Source: an uncultured Bacilli bacterium (lineage in GTDB: Bacteria; Bacillota_I; Bacilli_A; RF39; UBA660). From it: a stretch of DNA of 64,000 bases. Made by a program: the position numbers and the translations under genes. The notes under the pieces are model-generated. The model worked only from the letters and a program-made list of their open reading frames with translations, was not told the origin of the DNA and made no database searches. Each line of letters starts with the position of its first letter. Positions within the stretch are counted from its first letter, which is position 1. This document shows, piece by piece, positions 15,359 to 25,505 of this stretch. Location: assembly GCA_947632085.1 (NCBI GenBank), contig CANRNY010000003.1, positions 1-64,000 of the forward strand, read 5' to 3'.

Positions 15359-18106
15359 TTAAATATTTTCTTTACGAATTGTTTCGATAATATTTTGTTT
15401 TTTGGCTTTATCTAATGAATATTTTATAATAATAATTAAAATAACTATTATGGCAATTATCGCTATAATCATTGAAAAATATGGTAATTGATATGGAATT
15501 TCAGCTTTAGAATAAAAATTATAATCCATAAATTTATTATATATTACATAAGATAATAACCAACCTATAATTAAACCAATTACTAAAGATTTAATACCAA
15601 TAAAGATGCTTTCTAAACTAATCATTTTATTAAATTCTTTATTACTCATTCCAACGCTTTTTAACATAGCAAATTCTTTTTGACGCATTTCAATTGAAGT
15701 TGTTATGGTATTAAAAATATTAGTCATACTAATTAATAAAACAATAATTATAAAGCTATATAAAAAGATATTTATAACTATAATTGTTCCTTTTACATCT
15801 TTTAACTGCTGCTCGTAATTATTTAAATCATATATAGCACTAGGGCCTAAGATACTTTTTATTTCTTTTTCAGTTGTACTAGGATCTTTTGAATTTATAA
15901 AAATTCTATAGTCCTTAACAGTTGGATATAATTTATCAAATAATTCATCACTTAATATCAAAGCTGAATTATTTTGTTTGTCAAAATAAGAATTTAATCC
16001 TAAAGGTAATACTTTATTTTTTAGAGTCATATTTAGAATATGACCTATTTCTATGGGATAAGAAATAGTTAAATCTGTCGTTTCTGTTTCACAGTCAAAT
16101 TCATCCGGATAAATAGTCAACTTATCTCCGACGCCATAATCTAACTCATGATAATAATCTCTTACTTCTTTTTTTGTTTGAGGATTATATGATCTAAAAA
16201 CAATTGAATCAATAAGTATCGCTTTATCTTTCATATCTTCGTATTTTAAACCTAGTTTTTTAATATATCGTTTATATTCATCTTCACCGACTTTAAAAGC
16301 CATTATACTTTTACTATTATTAATACTATTGTTGCATTTATAATCCGAAAACATATAATCTTGATGATGATAATTTTCATAGTCTTTACTAACCGGATAA
16401 TTAATTACATATACCGAATATGTCGTAATATTTGAATATTCTTTAATCGAATCTAAAGCATATACCTCATCAATATTTTCCATTTCTGATTGCTCGATAC
16501 TTAACAACATATTATAATTAATATCATATTCACTTAAATAAGCATCATATAATAAATTTACAAAATACGATACAGAAATAAATAAAATAAGACAGATAAC
16601 TAAAGAAATAATTGTGGGACGATATTTTTTTCTATTTCTTCTTAAATTTTTATACGATATGTTACCTCCAACACCAAATAGTTTAGTTATTATAGATGGA
16701 ACTTTTAGACTACCCTTTTTCACCTTTATCTTTTCATTATTACGAATAGCTTCGATTGGATCTAATTTAGAAGCTTTAAACGCACTTTTTAAAGATGATA
16801 AGAAGACAGTTATAATACTAAGAAATATAGATAAAATAACAAATTCAATTGATACTTGAAAGATAATATTTGACTCATATACATCTTTTAAAACATTATT
16901 ATTAATTGTCAGTAATAGATAAGAAATACCATAACCAGCTAATAAACCTAAAGGGATACTTGCTAGACATAGTAATAAAGCTTCATAATAAATAGAATGT
17001 CTAATTTGTTTTTTAGTCGCTCCAATACTTGATAACATTCCATATTGACGGACTTTTTCGGTTACGGAAATATCAAAACTATTTTTAATACATAGAATAG
17101 AAGTTATGATAATGATTAGAGCAATTACCGCACAGATTGCCGCTATTGGTTTTAAATCCGTATTTTTAAGCCAATTAGTTTCAATCGTAATTAAATTCCC
17201 ATTATAATACGGAACATACTTAACTTCATTAAAGAAATCTTGATACTCTTTTTTAAAAGAATCCCTAAACTTAAATAAAATATCTTCACTTTTATTTAAA
17301 ATATCTTCATATATATTTAAATCATAATTAATAAGATTAGCTGTTACTTCATTTTGTTTTTTTAACCCCTTTTTGGTATATCTAACAAATAAATTATAAT
17401 TACCATTTAAATTATCTTCTTCAAGTTTAGTTAGATTTACATAACCACATATATCATCAAGTTTATTCGAAGACCTATTATAAATCCCAACAATTTTATA
17501 TGTTGTAGGTTTACGATTAATAATATTATAATCTATAATTGTTTCTTCTTCTGAATCAGGAATTACCCTAGCACCAGAAGCATTTAAATCATTAGCCAGT
17601 TTATAATCATCATAAAAATGCTCATCTTCTAAAGTACCTAAATCATAAGTTATTTCATCGCCAATTTTATATTTATGATCTTTATATATTGTTGCTCGTG
17701 AATCTAAAATAATTTCATGACTATTTTGCGGTAAACGACCACTTACTAATTCAATCCCTAAGTTATTAAAGGCATCTTCGGTTAAAGCTTTTACTTCAAT
17801 AAAATAAATATACTTACGTTCATCTAGATTATCAGTATAACCAAGATGCTTAGTTAAATAAATCTTTTCAATATTACGGTTTTCTTGAAAGTACTTTAAA
17901 TCCGTACTTGGTACATTTTCAAAGTAATAATGAAAATCGCCATAGTTTTCAATAGTATCTTCAGTCATAGTCGCTTTAAGACTACTAAAGATATTGGCAA
18001 CCGATGTAATTAAGGCAACTGATAAAATAATACCTAAAATAGTTACTCTAGTACGTTTTTTATTTAATTTTAAATTTTTTAGAGTAAGTTTATTTAATAA
18101 AGACAT
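15359..18106 (-). CDS. ABC transporter permease 1 (two FtsX domains)
   Basis: The 915-residue membrane protein begins MSLLNKLTLKNLKLNKKRTR, has TM1, a ~270-residue extracytoplasmic domain, and a first FtsX block (about 320-450, with SVTEKVRQYGMLSSIGATKKQI). A second TM plus a large outer domain and a C-terminal FtsX block (MRQKEFAMLKSVGMSNKEF) follow. Such double-FtsX permeases work with a MacB/BceA-type ATPase in peptide-antibiotic resistance or lipoprotein handling. I chose ATG at 18106 by analogy with the two paralogues and the TAGGTGA site. The ATPase gene immediately upstream is broken. Confidence 0.85.
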   Translation of the reverse strand: MSLLNKLTLKNLKLNKKRTRVTILGIILSVALITSVANIFSSLKATMTEDTIENYGDFHYYFENVPSTDLKYFQENRNIEKIYLTKHLGYTDNLDERKYIYFIEVKALTEDAFNNLGIELVSGRLPQNSHEIILDSRATIYKDHKYKIGDEITYDLGTLEDEHFYDDYKLANDLNASGARVIPDSEEETIIDYNIINRKPTTYKIVGIYNRSSNKLDDICGYVNLTKLEEDNLNGNYNLFVRYTKKGLKKQNEVTANLINYDLNIYEDILNKSEDILFKFRDSFKKEYQDFFNEVKYVPYYNGNLITIETNWLKNTDLKPIAAICAVIALIIIITSILCIKNSFDISVTEKVRQYGMLSSIGATKKQIRHSIYYEALLLCLASIPLGLLAGYGISYLLLTINNNVLKDVYESNIIFQVSIEFVILSIFLSIITVFLSSLKSAFKASKLDPIEAIRNNEKIKVKKGSLKVPSIITKLFGVGGNISYKNLRRNRKKYRPTIISLVICLILFISVSYFVNLLYDAYLSEYDINYNMLLSIEQSEMENIDEVYALDSIKEYSNITTYSVYVINYPVSKDYENYHHQDYMFSDYKCNNSINNSKSIMAFKVGEDEYKRYIKKLGLKYEDMKDKAILIDSIVFRSYNPQTKKEVRDYYHELDYGVGDKLTIYPDEFDCETETTDLTISYPIEIGHILNMTLKNKVLPLGLNSYFDKQNNSALILSDELFDKLYPTVKDYRIFINSKDPSTTEKEIKSILGPSAIYDLNNYEQQLKDVKGTIIVINIFLYSFIIIVLLISMTNIFNTITTSIEMRQKEFAMLKSVGMSNKEFNKMISLESIFIGIKSLVIGLIIGWLLSYVIYNKFMDYNFYSKAEIPYQLPYFSMIIAIIAIIVILIIIIKYSLDKAKKQNIIETIRKENI

Positions 18107-18107
18107 A

Positions 18108-18398
18108 TCACTCACCTACTAACAACCTTTTTACTATATGACTATATTCAAGTTTAATAACATGGTCGGTTGCATTCATATTATAAATATCTTCATCATC
18201 GATAAATACTTTACTATGTATAGAACAATTTACTCTACCAATTAAATGTAAGATAGTTGATTTGCTACTACCACAAGCACCAATAATATCAACAAACTCA
18301 CCTGTTTCAATATTAAAAAAATAATTATCTAAAGCTACTATTTTAGTATTCTCTTTACCATATGTTTTTATTAAATTTTCTACTTTTAAAATTTCCAT
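18108..18398 (-). pseudogene. Remnant of an ABC transporter ATPase (internal deletion)
   Basis: The 96-codon frame matches the intact ATPase at 21166-21837 over its first ~77 residues and then jumps to the last ~12 (VIKLEYSHIVK against IIKLEDGHIVK). The middle ~130 residues, with Q-loop, LSGGQ signature, Walker B and H-loop, are missing. The Walker A is also altered (GACGSSKST against GASGSGKST). It still has a start codon and its place between permeases 2 and 1, so it may be translated, but it cannot hydrolyse ATP. Confidence 0.88.
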
Positions 18399-18421
18399 AT
18401 ATAGTCTTCCTTTCTTAAAAT

Positions 18422-21154
18422 TTAGATATTTTCCTTACGAATGGTTTCGATAATATTTAAATTTTTATTTTTATTTAACGAATATTTCGTAATGAAATAA
18501 ACTAAAAGAATGATTACGATAATAGAAATGATGATAGATTGATATGGTAAAGCAAATGGTATTTCTACTCTAGAATAAGTATCATTATTAGCCATAAAGA
18601 AATCATATATTACGTAACTTAGATAGCAACCTATTGGAAGACCAAATAAAAGTGATTTTAGACCGATAAAAATACTTTCTAAACTAGTCATTTTATTAAA
18701 TTCTTTTTCAGTCATACCAATACTTTTTAACATGGCAAATTCCTTTTGTCTTATTTGCATACTTGTTGTTATCGTCGTAAAAATATTAGTAATACTAATT
18801 AATAAGACAATAACAAGAAAACTATATAAGAAAATATTAATAAAAATAATAATACTTTTTAAGTTTTTAACTTCTTGTTCATAGTTATATATACTATATG
18901 GTTCGTTTTGATTAAGAATTTTCTTTATTTCTTGCTCGGTTTGTGATGGATTAGTAGAATTTATATAAACTTCATATTCGTCATATTCTGTATATAATTT
19001 ATTAAATAGTTCATCACTTAAAATTAACGTAGATACATTTTCATCAATATCATATCCTAATGGATGAATGGGATTTTTAATTAAGATATTAGGAATAGCA
19101 CCTACTTCAATACTATAAGTATTAGTAATATTAAAATCTGGTTCATTACATAATATATCTTCGCTAGTAATAGTTATTTTGTCACCAACTTGATAAGCAA
19201 ACTTACGAAAAACTGAATAATTAAGATTATTAGAGTTATCATATTTACTATAAGTTATTTTGTCTAAAAAAATACCTTTATCTTTAAGATCATCATATTT
19301 TAAACCTAATTCTTTAAGATATCGTTTATATTCTTTGTCACCTAACTTAATAATATCAAGACCATTCCAATTGGAAATATGGTTATTACATGAAGGTAAA
19401 GTATAACCAGATTCTTTTAAGAACTTGCTATATTCATTATCAAGAGGAAAATTAATTACGTTTTGGTACACTATGGCAATACTTGAATATGAAGAGATTG
19501 ATTTTAAGTTATATACTTCATCTAGATTTGCTTGATTTGGATTATCAAGACTAAGTCTAATATTATGGTCATACTCATAATCACTTAAATTAGCAACATA
19601 AATGAGATTAATAAAATATGATAAAGAAATAAATAAGACTAGACAGATAACTAAGGAAATAATTATAGGACGATATTTCTTATTATTCCTTTTTAAATTT
19701 TTATAGGATATTTCACCAGTAACATTAAATATTTTGGTAATAAATGATGGTACTTTTAAACTTTGTTTTTTTATTTTTATTTCTTCACTATTACTGATTG
19801 CTTCAATTGGTTTTAAGAAAGATGCTTTAAAAGCACTTTTTAAAGATGATAAGAAAATAGTTATAAGACTTATAATAATAGAAATAATTATCATAATTGT
19901 TGATAAACTAAAAATTATTTTAAAATCATATATCTCCTTAAATAAATTATTAGCAATAGTAAGTAAGAGAAAAGAAAAGATGCAGCCAGTTAAAATACCT
20001 AAAGGAATAGATATAATACTTAAGATAAAAGATTCAAAATAGATAGTATATCTTATTTGTTTTTTAGTAGCACCGATACTAGATAACATACCATATTGTT
20101 TAATTTTTTCTGTAACTGATATATCAAAACTATTTTTTATACAAATAATAGAAGTTATGATAATAATAATTAGTACAATTAAACTAATAATAGTAATGGG
20201 TTTTAAATCACTATTATTTAACCAATTACTTTCGATGGATATTAGTTCATTATTATAACTAAATAAATATTTTATTTTGCTTAGAAAATTAGCACAATCA
20301 TCTTTATATGCTTGAGTATAAGAAATTTCAGGAGAATTGGATTTAGCAACAATACTTTTATATTCGCTAAGATTGGCATTGATTAATGTTGATGTTACTT
20401 CATCTTTTTTATTTAAACCTTGTTTATTATATTTTACAAATAAGTTGTAATTACCAGTTAAATTATTTTCATCTATTTTAGTTATATAAGTACGACCAAA
20501 CCAATCAAATAAATCATTATCAGATTCTTCATAAATACCAACGATTTTGTATGTATATGGTTTAGTATTAATAACATTAGGTTTATTTTCATAGTAGCTA
20601 TCTAAACTAAAACCACCACCAATACGATCAAAACCACGCTCAATATTATAGATATCGTAAAAATGAGGATCTTCTAAAGTACCTAAATCAAAGGTGATTG
20701 TATCCCCTACTTTATATTTTTGACCATTATAATTCGTTCCATTAGAAGGAATGATTATTTCGTTATTATTTTGTGGTAAATTGCCACTCGTTAGCTTAAT
20801 AGCTAGATTATTTAAAGATGAGTCGGTTAAACCTTTAACTTCAGCAAAATATAAGTAACGATCTTCTTTACCATTTAAAGTTGAATAACCGATAGTTTGC
20901 GTAAGATATGTATTTTCAATATAACGATTTTCTTTAAAGTATTTAATGTCAGTACTAGGAACATTTTCGAAGTAATAATGGTAATTGCCATACTTTTCAA
21001 TAATTCGATTGGTAATTGTTTCTTTAAAACTATAAAAGATATTAGCAACAGAGGTAATTAAAGCAACGGATAAAATAATACCAATAATTGTTACTCTAGT
21101 ACGTTTTTTATTTAATTTTAAATTTTTTATCGTAAGTTTATTTAATAAAGACAT
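18422..21154 (-). CDS. ABC transporter permease 2 (two FtsX domains)
   Basis: The 910-residue paralogue of permease 1 has the same start (MSLLNKLTIKNLKLNKKRTR), the first FtsX block with SVTEKIKQYGMLSSIGATKKQI, a large outer domain and a C-terminal FtsX block (MQIRQKEFAMLKSIGMTEKEF). Outer domains are more diverged between paralogues than the FtsX blocks, as expected if they bind different ligands. It starts 11 bases after the intact ATPase stop and is clearly co-transcribed with it. Confidence 0.87.
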   Translation of the reverse strand: MSLLNKLTIKNLKLNKKRTRVTIIGIILSVALITSVANIFYSFKETITNRIIEKYGNYHYYFENVPSTDIKYFKENRYIENTYLTQTIGYSTLNGKEDRYLYFAEVKGLTDSSLNNLAIKLTSGNLPQNNNEIIIPSNGTNYNGQKYKVGDTITFDLGTLEDPHFYDIYNIERGFDRIGGGFSLDSYYENKPNVINTKPYTYKIVGIYEESDNDLFDWFGRTYITKIDENNLTGNYNLFVKYNKQGLNKKDEVTSTLINANLSEYKSIVAKSNSPEISYTQAYKDDCANFLSKIKYLFSYNNELISIESNWLNNSDLKPITIISLIVLIIIIITSIICIKNSFDISVTEKIKQYGMLSSIGATKKQIRYTIYFESFILSIISIPLGILTGCIFSFLLLTIANNLFKEIYDFKIIFSLSTIMIIISIIISLITIFLSSLKSAFKASFLKPIEAISNSEEIKIKKQSLKVPSFITKIFNVTGEISYKNLKRNNKKYRPIIISLVICLVLFISLSYFINLIYVANLSDYEYDHNIRLSLDNPNQANLDEVYNLKSISSYSSIAIVYQNVINFPLDNEYSKFLKESGYTLPSCNNHISNWNGLDIIKLGDKEYKRYLKELGLKYDDLKDKGIFLDKITYSKYDNSNNLNYSVFRKFAYQVGDKITITSEDILCNEPDFNITNTYSIEVGAIPNILIKNPIHPLGYDIDENVSTLILSDELFNKLYTEYDEYEVYINSTNPSQTEQEIKKILNQNEPYSIYNYEQEVKNLKSIIIFINIFLYSFLVIVLLISITNIFTTITTSMQIRQKEFAMLKSIGMTEKEFNKMTSLESIFIGLKSLLFGLPIGCYLSYVIYDFFMANNDTYSRVEIPFALPYQSIIISIIVIILLVYFITKYSLNKNKNLNIIETIRKENI

Positions 21155-21165
21155 ATTATCACCTA

Positions 21166-21837
21166 CTAATCAGTTTTTACTATATGACCATCTTCAAGTT
21201 TAATAATACGATCGGCAGCAGATGCTAATTCTAAGTTATGAGTAATCATAATAATTGTTTGATTATATTTTTTATTAGATAGTTTAAGTAACTCAAGAAT
21301 TTCTTCTGAGGCTTTAGAATCTAGGTTACCGGTTGGTTCGTCAGCTAAGACAATAGCAGGATTAGTAATCATGGCACGACCAATAGATGTTCTTTGTTGT
21401 TGACCACCAGATAACTCATTAGGAAGATGCTTACGACGATCTTCTAAGCCTAAAGTTTTAAGTAAACTATCTAATTCTTTAGTATCAACTTTACGACCAT
21501 CTAATTCTAAAGGTAAAGTAATATTTTCTTCGACATTTAAAATAGGAATTAAGTTGTAAAACTGATAAATTAAACCAACTTGTCTTCTTCTAAAAATAGC
21601 TAGAGCATCATCATTCATGGCGTAGATATCTTCACCATCGATAAATACTTTACCACGAGTTGGACGATCTACCCCACCAATTAAATGTAATAGCGTTGAT
21701 TTACCACTACCAGATGCGCCGACGATAGCAATAAATTCACCTTTTTCGACAGTAAAAGATACATTATCTAAAGCTGTTACTTTAGTATCGCCTTTACCAT
21801 AAATTTTCGTTAAATTTTCTACTTTTAAAATTTCCAT
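21166..21837 (-). CDS. ABC transporter ATP-binding protein (BceA/MacB/LolD type)
   Basis: The 223-residue ATPase is complete: Walker A GASGSGKST (~40), Q-loop YQFYN, signature LSGGQQQR (~142), Walker B ILVLADEPTGNLD region (here IVLADEPTGNLD) and H-loop MITHN. It energises FtsX-type permeases in antimicrobial-peptide sensing or resistance modules. It lies between permeases 3 and 2. Since the second ATPase copy is broken, this one probably serves all three permeases. A good AAAGGAG site precedes the start. Confidence 0.93.
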   Translation of the reverse strand: MEILKVENLTKIYGKGDTKVTALDNVSFTVEKGEFIAIVGASGSGKSTLLHLIGGVDRPTRGKVFIDGEDIYAMNDDALAIFRRRQVGLIYQFYNLIPILNVEENITLPLELDGRKVDTKELDSLLKTLGLEDRRKHLPNELSGGQQQRTSIGRAMITNPAIVLADEPTGNLDSKASEEILELLKLSNKKYNQTIIMITHNLELASAADRIIKLEDGHIVKTD

Positions 21838-21861
21838 ATATATATTCTCCTTTCTTAAAAG

Positions 21862-24594
21862 TTAGATATTTTCATTACGAATTGTTTCGATGATATTTTG
21901 TTTATTTATTTTATTTATTGAATATTTCATAATAGATATTATTAATAATAAGACAACGATAGTTCCTGTAATAATAGCAAAGTAAGGCAAATTAAAGGTA
22001 ATTGTTAAATCGTTAGTATATTTAGAATAGTAATAATATATGACATATGATAATAGACATCCGAGTGGAAGACCGATTATTAAAGATTTAAAACCATAGA
22101 ATAAACTTTCTAAGCGAATCATTCGCTTAAATTCCTTATCAGTCATACCAATACTTTTTAACATAGCAAATTCTCTTTTACGTAGTTCCATACTTGTAGT
22201 GATAGTATTAAAGATATTAGTAATACCGATTAAGGCAATAACGGTGATGAAGCCATATAAGAAAATAGCTAGTAAAGTATATAAAGACATACGTTCACGA
22301 ATTCCTTCATTACTATTTATTAACATATAATCATCTTCTGAAAAATTACCTTGTAACATATTTTCAATATCGCTTTGTAGTTTATCAGGATTAGAAGAAT
22401 TAATGTATAAGTAATCATATACACCACTATTTTCACCATTTATTTTATTGTATTGTTCTTCACTAATGATAAGACGAGGTTTCATATTTCTTTTGGCAAT
22501 ACCAAAAGGTACTTCATCAGTTAACTTAGCAATTTTAAATTCGTATATTTCTTTTTCAGCTTCGGGATTACAATAAAATGATCCGGCACCAAAATATAGC
22601 TTTATCGTATCGCCTTCGTGGTAATCTAAATAAGGAATAATACTATTAATAACAGTTTTCTTTCCTTCATCATAGTATGAATCAGTAACATTATTTAAAA
22701 GAATTGCTTCATCTTTAACTTTATCATAATCAAGATTTAATTTTTTAAGATAATTTTTGTATTCTTCATCATTTACTTTAATTAAGCTTATACTTTCGCT
22801 ATATACTTTGTTTTCTTCAATTTCATCAGCTGGTTCGTTTCCCATATAACAATATTGGCTTCCTTTAAAATTCTTATTTATCTTATTAAATTCTTGACTA
22901 TATTTATAATCTTTAATATTTATAGACATTTCATAAGTACGAACATATTGATCAATATTATCAAGTTTTATAATACTATCTAAATATGATTCCTCGTTGC
23001 GATTATGATTAGAATTAAAATGGAAAGTAATATTATAATCAGCAATATTTAGTTGTTCATTAATAGTTTTAAAAGCTAAATTCATAAAGTAATATAGAGA
23101 TATGAAAATAGATAAACAAACAACGATAGATACAACTGTTGGACGATAATTTCTCTTATTACGTTTTAAGTTTTTATAAGATATAACGCCACCAATACCA
23201 AATATTTTATTAACTAATTTAGGAATTTTAAGTTTTTTGGCTTTTATTTTAAGTTCAGAACTATTACGAATAGCTTCAATTGGACTTATTTTAGCTGCTT
23301 TATGAGCACTACGCCATGATGATAAGAAAATAGTTATTAGACCAAGAATAATAGATAGTAAGATGGCATACCAAGATATGACATAGATAAATTTTATTGG
23401 ATATAAATCTTTTAAAAAGATATTAACAAGGACGATTAATATTGAAGAAGCGATTAAACCACAGATAATACCTAATGGAATAGCGATTAGACCAAGAATT
23501 AAACCTTCAGAATAAACACTTTTTTTGATTTGTTTTTTAGTAGCTCCGATACTTGAAAGCATTCCATATTGTCTTATTTTCTCTGTAAGTGATATATCAA
23601 AACTATTTTTAATACAAAAGACTGAAGCAACGATAATTATTATACAGACAATTACACTAGCTATAGCTAGAGCTTGTGTAGTTGGTTCAGCAAAATAATT
23701 ACTTTCAAGAGTAATAAGTTCGTTATTAGAATTAAATTCATATTTTCTTAATTTATTGTAAGTATCTTCAAGTTCTATTCTCTCTTCATGTTCTAAATCA
23801 ATTATGTAATCTATGTTTTCACATTTTAAATATAATTCTAAATCGACACCTAAAATATTAGCAACAACTTGATCTTTGTTGGCTAAAGAATCAGAGGTTA
23901 ATCTTGTATAAACATCAACGTTGGATGATAAATTATCTTCGTTTAAATAAGTGAAAAATGAATAACCAGGAGATGAGTATTCTTCAACGGCATAAGAAGG
24001 TCTTTCAATTATACCTACTACTTTATATTTCTTAGTAAAATTTTTTCCAAGGTGTTCTTCTTCAGGAGTATAAAATGCATCGATAGGTAATTTAATATTA
24101 TCTTCATTAAATAGACGATCACCGATATCTAAAGTTAATTCATCCCCTATCTTATAATCGACTAGGCCATTACTTTTTAAATGTTCAGGGATTACAATTT
24201 CGGTATCATTTTCTGGTAGTCGGCCATCTATTAGGGTAATTCCTAAGTTAGTAAAGGCTTTTTTTGAGAATGCTCGAAGTAAAATATATGGTTTATATTC
24301 ATTATTACTTTCTTTTAGAGGCGCATAACCTATGTAAGATGTTAAATAGAAATCTTCTAAAGCACGATTTTCTTTAAAATATTTAAAATCAGTAGCTGGT
24401 ACATCAGTAAAAACATAATGATAATTACCATATTGTTCAATAGTATAATTAATAATTGATGCTCTAGCACTAAAAAACATATTAGCAAGAGCTGTAATTA
24501 AGGCGACAGAAAGTATTATACCTATTACGGTAACAATTGATCTTTTTTTATTAAGTTTTATATTTCTAATAGTTAGTTTATTTAAAATCGACAT
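21862..24594 (-). CDS. ABC transporter permease 3 (two FtsX domains)
   Basis: The 910-residue, most diverged paralogue begins MSILNKLTIRNIKLNKKRS. It has the first FtsX block (SLTEKIRQYGMLSSIGATKKQI), an outer domain with its own cysteines (QYCYMG, FYCNPEAE), and a C-terminal FtsX block (MELRKREFAMLKSIGMTDKEF). I chose ATG at 24594 by alignment with the paralogues; the frame is open to 24621. It is the first gene of the operon permease 3, ATPase, permease 2, broken ATPase, permease 1. Confidence 0.85.
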   Translation of the reverse strand: MSILNKLTIRNIKLNKKRSIVTVIGIILSVALITALANMFFSARASIINYTIEQYGNYHYVFTDVPATDFKYFKENRALEDFYLTSYIGYAPLKESNNEYKPYILLRAFSKKAFTNLGITLIDGRLPENDTEIVIPEHLKSNGLVDYKIGDELTLDIGDRLFNEDNIKLPIDAFYTPEEEHLGKNFTKKYKVVGIIERPSYAVEEYSSPGYSFFTYLNEDNLSSNVDVYTRLTSDSLANKDQVVANILGVDLELYLKCENIDYIIDLEHEERIELEDTYNKLRKYEFNSNNELITLESNYFAEPTTQALAIASVIVCIIIIVASVFCIKNSFDISLTEKIRQYGMLSSIGATKKQIKKSVYSEGLILGLIAIPLGIICGLIASSILIVLVNIFLKDLYPIKFIYVISWYAILLSIILGLITIFLSSWRSAHKAAKISPIEAIRNSSELKIKAKKLKIPKLVNKIFGIGGVISYKNLKRNKRNYRPTVVSIVVCLSIFISLYYFMNLAFKTINEQLNIADYNITFHFNSNHNRNEESYLDSIIKLDNIDQYVRTYEMSINIKDYKYSQEFNKINKNFKGSQYCYMGNEPADEIEENKVYSESISLIKVNDEEYKNYLKKLNLDYDKVKDEAILLNNVTDSYYDEGKKTVINSIIPYLDYHEGDTIKLYFGAGSFYCNPEAEKEIYEFKIAKLTDEVPFGIAKRNMKPRLIISEEQYNKINGENSGVYDYLYINSSNPDKLQSDIENMLQGNFSEDDYMLINSNEGIRERMSLYTLLAIFLYGFITVIALIGITNIFNTITTSMELRKREFAMLKSIGMTDKEFKRMIRLESLFYGFKSLIIGLPLGCLLSYVIYYYYSKYTNDLTITFNLPYFAIITGTIVVLLLIISIMKYSINKINKQNIIETIRNENI

Positions 24595-24651
24595 ATAATA
24601 ATCAGCCTTTCTAAATATCATTATATGATATAAAAATGACTTTTAAATGAC

Positions 24652-24683
24652 AAAATAAAAAGAAGTTACTCTTTAGGAACTTC
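24652..24683 (-). terminator. Intrinsic terminator
   Basis: AGAAGTT and AACTTCT arms (24661-24683) are followed on the minus strand by a T-rich run. It overlaps the end of the gene at 24666 and separates it from the permease operon. Confidence 0.65.
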
Positions 24684-25388
24684 TTCATTTAATTTATTAG
24701 TTATTTCAATATAGTCATCATAGTACTCAGTACTATCAAAACTTATTGTACCATTTTTTATTGACCAGTGTTTAACATTAGTTTCTAGGAAAGTTAATGC
24801 TTCACTATAGATATCTAAACGATTATTAACTTTATTATATTTAGTTAGTAAATTTTCTTTTAATTCTTCATCATTTACTTCATCAGTTAATTCTAAATAG
24901 AATTTAATATAATAATTACTTAAGTTTTTATCTGCAACATAACTTAATTTAGTATCATCAATAGTTAAATAATTAATAAATAAAGTATAGTATTCATCGA
25001 TTTGAGCCTTAGTATTAGTTATACTATCTTTAGCTTTTAATAAGCTTTCTGAATCATTTTTTAGATTTTCACTTGATAAATAATTGTATTCATTTTCTTC
25101 ATCTAAAAGGAAAGTAATGTTCTTTAAATTACTGTATAAATCTTTATAATATAATTTGATACTATCTTCGACTTTACTATATTCGCCTTTGGTAATTACT
25201 CTTCTTTCTAGTAAAGCATTAATACTTTCATCATCGATATTAGAAGGAACAAAGACTTTAGTTACTTCTTTTACTTCGTTTCTTATTTGGCCTTCTTTTC
25301 TAAAATCGATAACTATTTTAATAGCAATACCAATAATAAGTAAAATTAAGATAAACACGATAAATATAATAACTTTTCTCTTATTCAT
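24666..25388 (-). CDS. Membrane-anchored protein of unknown function
   Basis: The 240-residue protein has one N-terminal membrane segment (about 5-27) with basic residues before it and a long, charged, probably helical extracytoplasmic part. No cysteines, sorting signal or family motif are visible. The ATG at 25388 follows AAAGGAG. It lies between the sortase and the permease operon. The family is not recognised. Confidence 0.5.
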   Translation of the reverse strand: MNKRKVIIFIVFILILLIIGIAIKIVIDFRKEGQIRNEVKEVTKVFVPSNIDDESINALLERRVITKGEYSKVEDSIKLYYKDLYSNLKNITFLLDEENEYNYLSSENLKNDSESLLKAKDSITNTKAQIDEYYTLFINYLTIDDTKLSYVADKNLSNYYIKFYLELTDEVNDEELKENLLTKYNKVNNRLDIYSEALTFLETNVKHWSIKNGTISFDSTEYYDDYIEITNKLNEEVPKE

Positions 25389-25471
25389 ATAAATCTCCTT
25401 TAATGCATTATAAGTATATCTATATATATTTTTAAAATCAATATTCTAATATCTTCTTTACAGATTTTGAC

Positions 25472-25503
25472 AAAAATATCTTACATAATATTTTATGTAA
25501 GAT
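25472..25503 (-). terminator. Intrinsic terminator of the sortase gene
   Basis: ATCTTACATAA and TTATGTAAGAT form an 11-bp stem (25478-25503), followed on the minus strand by a short T-run. It lies just after the sortase stop codon. Confidence 0.75.
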
Positions 25504-25505
25504 AA

